Assembly: GCA_023401495.1 (NCBI GenBank)
Contig: JAEXDU010000073.1
Location: forward strand, 1 to 10,474
Source of the DNA: Bacillota bacterium
Lineage (GTDB): Bacteria; Bacillota; Clostridia; Oscillospirales; Acutalibacteraceae
Length of the DNA: 10,474 nucleotides
Direction of reading: 5' to 3'
The position numbers were made by a program, and so were the translations under genes. Below the pieces are notes generated by a model that ran no database searches, was not told where the DNA came from, and was given only the letters and a program-made list of their open reading frames with translations. Positions within the stretch are counted from its first letter, which is position 1. Each line of letters opens with the position of its first letter. Positions 6,422 to 10,474 of the stretch are shown here, piece after piece.

Positions 6422-8800
6422 TCAGGGGCGGATTTCCGTATCCGGCGGAACCCACAGGCCGTTTCCGTCCTGTCCGGGGCCATTTCCGTTCCCATTTCCA
6501 TTTCCGTTTCCGTTCCCCTGCGAATGAGAGGAGGACGGCCGGGAACTTGCGGGGGAGGAATTCTCCCAGTCCGGCTTTGAACTCGTTTCAGAAGTAGACG
6601 GGTGTGAAGTCTCCCACTGGGAACTCTCGGGCTCCGACTGCTCCGGCTCCGAGAGAATGTCTGAAGCGGTGGAGGAACTCACGGGCGGACTGGTATCCAC
6701 CTCCGGCATATTGCCGCGCTCATACCACCCGGTTTTGGTGGGAACGCCAACGTCCGCGCCGGACAGCTTTCCGTTATCCGTACGGAACGTGGCGGAAACT
6801 ACATTGGAATCGTACTGGAAGTAAGTCTTCTTCTTTCCATCCAGATATTTGGCCATAATGTTCCGCCAGATCTTGGCGGCCCACTTGGTGTAATTTTCTT
6901 TTTGCCCGTAAGATAGCGATTTAGGCGTTTCATACCCTGTCCAGATGCCGGCTACCGCGTAAGGCGTGCCGCCGACAAACCAGCTGTCCTTATCCTCATC
7001 GGTGGTACCGGTTTTGCCGAATACCTCCCAGCCGCTCACGGCCGCGCCGCCGCCGGTTCCTTCAGAACCATACACGACATTGCGCAGCAGGCGGTTCATG
7101 ATGGTGGAGGTGGTGGACTTGATGACCTGTGTTCCCGTGTTCTGTCGGTTGTCCAGAATCACGTTGCCGTCGTGGTCCTCCACATAGTAATAGGTATAGG
7201 GCTTATGATACTGGCCGCCGTTGCCAAACATCTGGTAGGCTGCCGTCATCTCTTTTACCGTAACGCCGCCGTTCATGCCGCCGATCGCCATGGCCGCGAT
7301 CTGCACGCTGTCCGTTTTCGGGTTCAGATGGGTAAAATGCAGCTGATCCGTCAGAAAACGGTATGATGTGATGGGGGAAATCATTTTCACAAGCTGCGCC
7401 GCCGCAGCGTTGGAGGAAATTTCCAGCGCGCGCTGAACCGTAATATCGCCGTAAAACTTTTTATACCAGTTGTTCGGGCCAGGTTTTCCGCCGGCAAAAT
7501 AATTGTCAACCGGCTCGTCGGGCAGAATCGAAGAATAATTGAGTATGCCCATATCGACCGCCGGGCCGTAGGATGCGATCGGTTTAATGGAAGAACCGGG
7601 CTGCCGCTGGCTGTCCGTCGCATAGCTGAGCAGACGGTTGCCCGTCTTTTCGCCGCGTCGGCCCACGGTGGCAAGCACACGACCATTGTAGTCCATCATA
7701 AAATAGCCCAGCTGGATTTTTTGATCCGCCGGCATGTTATCGCTGGCAACAACTTCTTCCGCCGCATTCTGCGCCTTCTGATCCATGGCGCAGTAAATCT
7801 TCAGGCCGCCGTGGTACATCATGTAAACGGCCTTATCCTTCGAGATTCCCTGCGTCGTCTGCAGGTCCTCGACAATATCCTCGAACATGGCGTCGATATA
7901 CCAGTTCCATACCGGAGTATCGTTGACCACATTCTCGTTCTGATTGCCCACGAACACCATGTGGTTCGATTCCTCCATGGCGCTGTTGTATTCGTCCTGG
8001 CTGATCATCTGCTGGTTGAGCATTTCGCTCAGCACGAGCTGCTGGCGGGTCTTATTGTTTTCGGGAAAATTGAGCGGATTGTACTTATATGGATTCTGCG
8101 TGATGGCCGCGATGGAAGCACACTCGGCCAGAGAAGCCTGGCTGATGTCCTTGCCGAAATACAGATTCGCCGCCGCCTGCACGCCCTGACACCCGCTGCC
8201 GTAGTTGACAACGTTCAGGTAAGCCTCCAGAATCTGTTCCTTGGAATAGCGGGAATCCAGATTGATGGCGCGGAAAATCTCCTTCACCTTACGGGTCAGG
8301 CTCACCTCGCCCTCACCGGTAATATTCTTGACCAGCTGCTGCGTAATGGTAGAGCCGCCGTAGCTGCCGCCCTTCGTTACCAGTGTGGTCACGGCGCCGG
8401 CCGTACGAATCCAGTCTACTCCGTTATGTTCCATAAACCGCTTATCTTCAATTGCAACCATCGCATTTTTCATATTCTTGGGGATTTTGTCGTAGTCCAC
8501 CCAAATGCGGTTTTCCGAGCTGTAAAGCCGCTGATATTCCACCGGCTGGCCCGAATCGTCATTCACATAAATAAAGCTGGTATAATTGAGCTTCAGATTG
8601 TTCAGATCCATTTTAATGGATTCATTTCGGAAGCTCAGGATAAAAGAAATCATAAAAACCAGCACAATCACTCCGGCAACCGCCAGAACCGCTATGATGC
8701 TGTACAGCCCTTTCAAAGCAATCCTTGCGGTGATCGATGCGCTTGCGGCGCGGCCGGTTTCCGGCGCACCGATATATTTATTCAAATCGGTTTTCCTCAT
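6422..8800 (-). CDS. Class A penicillin-binding protein (PBP1A-type, transglycosylase/transpeptidase)
   Basis: This membrane-anchored enzyme polymerises lipid II and cross-links peptidoglycan. The 792-residue protein has a cytoplasmic N-terminus and one membrane span (about 31-56). A GT51 glycosyltransferase follows, with IEDKRFMEHNGVDW (117-130, catalytic Glu118), GGSTITQQLVKN (148-159) and KVKEIFRAINLDSRYSKEQILEAYLN (171-196). The transpeptidase has SSIK (403-406, nucleophile Ser403), SSN (462-464) and KTG (596-598). All catalytic motifs are present. From about 700 a Ser/Pro/Glu-rich low-complexity tail leads to six Gly-Asn repeats (762-773) and a short end. The start at 8800 has a near-perfect site AAAGGAGGTGA. 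The minus-strand gene stands alone, ended by the terminator at 6350-6391. Its position beside sporulation genes does not prove a spore-specific role. Confidence 0.96.
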   Translation of the reverse strand: MRKTDLNKYIGAPETGRAASASITARIALKGLYSIIAVLAVAGVIVLVFMISFILSFRNESIKMDLNNLKLNYTSFIYVNDDSGQPVEYQRLYSSENRIWVDYDKIPKNMKNAMVAIEDKRFMEHNGVDWIRTAGAVTTLVTKGGSYGGSTITQQLVKNITGEGEVSLTRKVKEIFRAINLDSRYSKEQILEAYLNVVNYGSGCQGVQAAANLYFGKDISQASLAECASIAAITQNPYKYNPLNFPENNKTRQQLVLSEMLNQQMISQDEYNSAMEESNHMVFVGNQNENVVNDTPVWNWYIDAMFEDIVEDLQTTQGISKDKAVYMMYHGGLKIYCAMDQKAQNAAEEVVASDNMPADQKIQLGYFMMDYNGRVLATVGRRGEKTGNRLLSYATDSQRQPGSSIKPIASYGPAVDMGILNYSSILPDEPVDNYFAGGKPGPNNWYKKFYGDITVQRALEISSNAAAAQLVKMISPITSYRFLTDQLHFTHLNPKTDSVQIAAMAIGGMNGGVTVKEMTAAYQMFGNGGQYHKPYTYYYVEDHDGNVILDNRQNTGTQVIKSTTSTIMNRLLRNVVYGSEGTGGGAAVSGWEVFGKTGTTDEDKDSWFVGGTPYAVAGIWTGYETPKSLSYGQKENYTKWAAKIWRNIMAKYLDGKKKTYFQYDSNVVSATFRTDNGKLSGADVGVPTKTGWYERGNMPEVDTSPPVSSSTASDILSEPEQSEPESSQWETSHPSTSETSSKPDWENSSPASSRPSSSHSQGNGNGNGNGNGNGPGQDGNGLWVPPDTEIRP
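6482..6517 (-). repeat. Six Gly-Asn codon-pair repeats in the PBP tail
   Basis: Six tandem 6-bp units of the form GG(A/G)AA(C/T) encode (Gly-Asn)6 near the C-terminus of the penicillin-binding protein. Third positions vary between units, so selection on the protein sequence is at least as likely as recent slippage. Such short tandem units can still change copy number between strains. Confidence 0.85.
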
Positions 8801-8866
8801 AGGCGGTCACCTCCTTTTTGCTGTTTTTTTGCTGTGTCCGGAATCTTCGTACCCATAGGATGGCAC

Positions 8867-8896
8867 ATTATACCGGTAATCTTGCAAAGATATGAA
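8867..8896 (-). promoter_or_regulatory. Candidate vegetative promoter of the PBP gene
   Basis: On the minus strand a perfect TATAAT (8872-8867) lies 18 bp after TTCATA (8896-8891, four of six matches to TTGACA). The transcript would start near 8860, giving a leader of about 60 nt that ends in the strong ribosome binding site. The -35 box shares bases with the divergent sigma-G-like promoter of the BofC-like gene. Confidence 0.5.
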
Positions 8897-8923
8897 TAAT
8901 TTTCCAATCATAATCTAATACTA
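8893..8923 (+). promoter_or_regulatory. Sigma-G-like forespore promoter of the BofC-domain gene
   Basis: TGAATA (8893-8898) is identical to the consensus -35 of B. subtilis sigma-G promoters. After 18 bp comes AATACTA (8917-8923), six of seven matches to the sigma-G -10 CATACTA. Both boxes and spacing fit. The transcript would begin near 8930, leaving a very short leader that still contains AGGTGA ahead of the TTG start. B. subtilis bofC is itself a forespore gene, which agrees with the reading. Sigma-F and sigma-G motifs are close, so sigma-F use is also possible. Confidence 0.55.
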
Positions 8924-8941
8924 TCGCTGAGGTGATTCCCT

Positions 8942-9319
8942 TTGAAAAAATTCGTCAGTCTTGCCGTGTGTACCGTTCTGGTCCTGGTCGGCCTGATGCT
9001 GATCGCACATTTCAGTCCTCAGGTAAGCGGAAATCCCGCTTCTTCTGCATCAGAAAATCAGATTCATTTTACCTCAAATGCCCCTTCAAGTCAAGAAAGC
9101 GGTAATCTGCCCGCCATGACCAGCCAGCAGGACAGCTACCTGGTGCGCACTTACGACGGTAAAATCGGCATCTTTAAAAACGAGGAAAAATCCCCGTTTG
9201 AAATTATAGACGTGGATGTTTCCTCCCTTCCCCAAACCGACCAGCTGCTGCTGGCCACCGGAATCGAGGCGGATTCTACCGCCGAGCTCCAGCGGATCCG
9301 GGAGGATTACGAAAGCTAA
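8942..9319 (+). CDS. BofC C-terminal-domain protein, membrane-anchored or secreted
   Basis: The 125-residue protein has an N-terminal signal or membrane anchor (about 2-24, MKKFVSLAVCTVLVLVGLML) and a Ser/Asn-rich linker (about 25-62). A conserved end follows (about 63-125) with YLVRTYDGKIGIF, IIDVDVSSLPQTDQ and AELQRIREDY, which is the BofC C-terminal domain. In B. subtilis, forespore-made BofC restrains the SpoIVB signalling protease and so controls pro-sigma-K processing in the mother cell. Classical BofC is about 170 residues with an extra N-terminal domain, which is absent here, so the same function cannot be assumed. The start is TTG, with GAGGTGA (8929-8935) 6 nt upstream. The sigma-G-like promoter just before it supports sporulation expression. 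Confidence 0.85.
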   Translation: MKKFVSLAVCTVLVLVGLMLIAHFSPQVSGNPASSASENQIHFTSNAPSSQESGNLPAMTSQQDSYLVRTYDGKIGIFKNEEKSPFEIIDVDVSSLPQTDQLLLATGIEADSTAELQRIREDYES

Positions 9320-9321
9320 AC

Positions 9322-9343
9322 CGAATCCCCCGCGATTCGCATT
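9322..9343 (+). terminator. Weak hairpin after the BofC-domain gene
   Basis: Arms CGAATC (9322-9327) and GATTCG (9334-9339) enclose a 6-nt loop, followed by a short CATTTT. The stem begins two bases after the stop codon. It is a modest terminator candidate; the larger hairpin at 9361-9392 lies just beyond and could also stall read-through. Confidence 0.35.
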
Positions 9344-9350
9344 TTCCCCC

Positions 9351-9392
9351 AAAAAAGTTTGGAGCCCCATACCCGATTGGGTATGGGGCTCC
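9351..9392 (-). terminator. Strong intrinsic terminator of the SASP gene
   Basis: The arms 9361-9374 (GGAGCCCCATACCC) and 9379-9392 form a perfect 14-bp stem with a 4-nt loop. On the minus strand it is followed by AAAC and six T residues (9356-9351). It starts 15 nt after the SASP stop. The plus strand has no T-run after the stem, so it mainly serves the SASP gene. Confidence 0.92.
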
Positions 9393-9407
9393 GCTATACG
9401 ACAGAGT

Positions 9408-9605
9408 TTATTTCATGTTCTGTTCGTAAGACTCGATCATTTTCTTGACCATCTGGCCGCCAACAGAACCGGCCTCACGAGAGGTCAAATCGCCGTTATA
9501 ACCCTGCTTCAGGTTTACGCCAACCTCGGAAGCGGCTTCCATCTTAAACTTGTTCAGTGCCTCACGAGCCTGAGGAACAACTGCCTGATTGCTACTTCTA
9601 GCCAT
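9408..9605 (-). CDS. Alpha/beta-type small acid-soluble spore protein
   Basis: The 65-residue protein has the two conserved blocks of alpha/beta-type SASPs. The first, around 11-30, includes EAASE (23-27), which resembles the recognition site of the germination protease GPR. The second is GYNGDLTSREAGSVGGQMVKKMIE (35-58). These proteins coat spore DNA in the forespore, force an A-like conformation, protect against UV and heat, and are degraded at germination to supply amino acids. Length and motifs are normal. The start at 9605 has TTAGGAGTG about 8 nt upstream. The gene is monocistronic, closed by the hairpin at 9351-9392. Sigma-G control is expected for the family. I could find only a weak candidate (CACAATA near 9671-9677 on the minus strand), so no promoter is annotated. 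Confidence 0.96.
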   Translation of the reverse strand: MARSSNQAVVPQAREALNKFKMEAASEVGVNLKQGYNGDLTSREAGSVGGQMVKKMIESYEQNMK

Positions 9606-9661
9606 AAATAATACACTCCTAATCTTTTTTTGAAATTGATTTGTAAAACTCTTTGTGCGTC

Positions 9662-9694
9662 TGCACCCTTATTGTGTGCGGGTGCACATTTTTT
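9662..9694 (+). other. Hairpin with downstream T-run in the SASP leader region
   Basis: Arms TGCACCC (9662-9668) and GGGTGCA (9680-9686) enclose an 11-nt loop and are followed by CA and six T residues on the plus strand. It looks like a plus-strand terminator, but no plus-strand gene precedes it. On the minus strand it lies between the cysteine-rich gene and the SASP gene without a T-run. A 12-bp direct repeat, TTTTTTGAAATT, flanks it (9626-9637 and 9706-9717). It may be a regulatory structure or a chance hairpin. Confidence 0.4.
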
Positions 9695-9715
9695 ATAACT
9701 GACAATTTTTTGAAA

Positions 9716-10264
9716 TTAAAATTGATAGCCCTGCTCTGAATCGATGCCGCACAAAAGACACACGGCACAGGCCGCCAGTAGAGAATACGTGCCTATTTCG
9801 CGCTGCAGCGCAACGGAAATATCTTTTGGCTCGAGGATTTCGCCGGTGAGGGTGCACAGGCTGCGCAGCAGACTGACACACGCGCTGCCCTCCGCCAGGC
9901 TGGCGACGCTGAGTGTATCCTTCGAGGACGTGCCGCATGCCACCGGAATCACGGGCGCGCCCTTGAGCTGTTCGGCTGCTTTTTCACAGCGCGAGCTGAA
10001 CACCGCAGGAATTCCGTGCGGCAGTCTGGCCGGCTCTGCGGACGGCATAAAGCTGTTTTTAAAAACCAGAACGGAATTCGGCGTGTTTAAAATTGGCAGC
10101 CGCTCACAATCGTAAATACAAAAAACGCCGGGGTTTTCCCCGGGGATGCTGCTGAGCTGTGTTCCATTATAATACTGCACCCGTCCATACCTGCGCAGCA
10201 CGTCGATCATCGCCTGTGAAATCACCGTATCACTTTGTTTTCCGCATAATATAATGGTTTTCAT
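9716..10264 (-). CDS. Uncharacterised cysteine-rich protein
   Basis: I do not recognise a named family. The 182-residue protein starts MKTIILCGKQSD, compatible with a first beta strand and glycine turn of an alpha/beta fold. It has a middle VFCIYDCERLPIL segment (47-59) and a conserved-looking VIPVACGTSSKDTLSVASL (105-123). A CVSLLRSLCTLTGEILEPKDI stretch (129-149) leads to a hydrophobic C-terminal helix (about 159-173, TYSLLAACAVCLLCG). Ten cysteines (7, 49, 53, 93, 110, 129, 137, 166, 169, 172) are unusually many, though they do not form a clear zinc or iron-sulfur pattern. ATG at 10264 is chosen because GAGGGAG lies just upstream; a further in-frame start at 10312 lacks one. No signal peptide is seen. 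Codon use resembles its neighbours, arguing for a resident gene. It is the only gene between the SASP and the right-hand palindrome. Confidence 0.75.
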   Translation of the reverse strand: MKTIILCGKQSDTVISQAMIDVLRRYGRVQYYNGTQLSSIPGENPGVFCIYDCERLPILNTPNSVLVFKNSFMPSAEPARLPHGIPAVFSSRCEKAAEQLKGAPVIPVACGTSSKDTLSVASLAEGSACVSLLRSLCTLTGEILEPKDISVALQREIGTYSLLAACAVCLLCGIDSEQGYQF

Positions 10265-10370
10265 GCTCTCCCTCTTTCCGCAAACTGCAAACCGCGCGTT
10301 CGAATCAAACAACCATAAACTTCCATAAGCTCAAATCCAATATCCGGCATCGCTTTTGATAATCCATTCG

Positions 10371-10449
10371 CTTTAAAATAGTCTGATGCAGATACAGCGC
10401 TTTCTTCCCCCGCCTGCGGCGAGGGAAGAAAGCAGTCTCTTTTTTAAAG
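10371..10449. repeat. Nested palindrome at the right edge
   Basis: Outer arms CTTTAAAA (10371-10378) and TTTTAAAG (10442-10449) enclose an inner hairpin. Its arms are GCTTTCTTCCC (10399-10409) and GGGAAGAAAGC (10423-10433), extended by CGCC/GGCG (10411-10414 and 10418-10421) across one mismatch to a TGC loop. A T-run follows 5 nt after the inner stem on the plus strand, so termination of a plus-strand transcript is possible, but no plus-strand gene precedes it. ATACAGCGC occurs at 10392-10400 and again at 10461-10469. The remaining bases from 10265 to 10370 are the upstream region of the cysteine-rich gene, in which I see no clear promoter. Confidence 0.55.
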
Positions 10450-10474
10450 TGATCTTCCTAATACAGCGCATTTC

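Noticed and set aside
7721..8899. 392-codon plus-strand ORF antisense to the PBP gene
   Set aside because: It overlaps the catalytic core of the penicillin-binding protein on the opposite strand and shows only antisense composition.
10284..10310. GTTCGAATC resembling a tRNA T-loop
   Set aside because: The flanking bases do not pair into a 5-bp T stem and no acceptor, D or anticodon arm is present.

Overview
The window looks like chromosomal DNA from a spore-forming, moderately GC-rich Clostridia, probably an Oscillospiraceae/Ruminococcaceae-type member. The grounds are an alpha/beta-type small acid-soluble spore protein, a BofC C-terminal-domain protein behind a sigma-G-like promoter, strong AGGAGG-type ribosome binding sites, TTG start codons, and Firmicutes-style families (DNA-binding BirA, ClbS/DfsB, an HTH-plus-ACT protein of the PheB/UPF0735 type). 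The taxonomic call is an inference. I see no mobile element, CRISPR array, RNA gene or obvious foreign island.

Layout, left to right. Positions 1-107 hold a cluster of three hairpins that looks like a dispersed repeat entering from the left edge. Positions 108-439 carry no gene but contain a two-copy repeat (243-280 and 373-410). A vegetative promoter at 440-469 then drives birA and, 18 nt after it, a ClbS/DfsB-family gene (+ strand). These converge on the long minus-strand threonine operon, and a hairpin terminator at 2113-2164 separates them.

The threonine operon (transcribed right to left, 6204 to 2211) is pheB-like ACT regulator, homoserine dehydrogenase (hom), homoserine kinase (thrB) and aspartate kinase (lysC). 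It covers the first, third and fourth steps of the aspartate-to-threonine route. Aspartate-semialdehyde dehydrogenase and threonine synthase are not in the window. lysC has a textbook internal ribosome binding site in front of Met246, which predicts a separate small beta (ACT) subunit as in Bacillus subtilis aspartokinase II.

A perfect 17-bp hairpin terminator at 6350-6391 ends the upstream minus-strand gene, a 792-residue bifunctional class A penicillin-binding protein (8800 to 6422). Divergent from it, with overlapping promoter elements, is a small membrane-anchored protein made of a BofC C-terminal domain alone (8942-9319, + strand). It converges on an alpha/beta-type SASP gene (9605 to 9408) that has a perfect 14-bp hairpin terminator. 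Further right, a minus-strand gene (10264 to 9716) encodes a cysteine-rich protein I do not recognise. A nested palindrome (10371-10449) closes the window.

Most of the window is ordinary housekeeping and sporulation DNA. The observations most worth a second look are the internal lysC start, the sigma-G-like promoter of the truncated BofC-like gene, the unrecognised cysteine-rich protein, and the hairpin and repeat elements at both edges.
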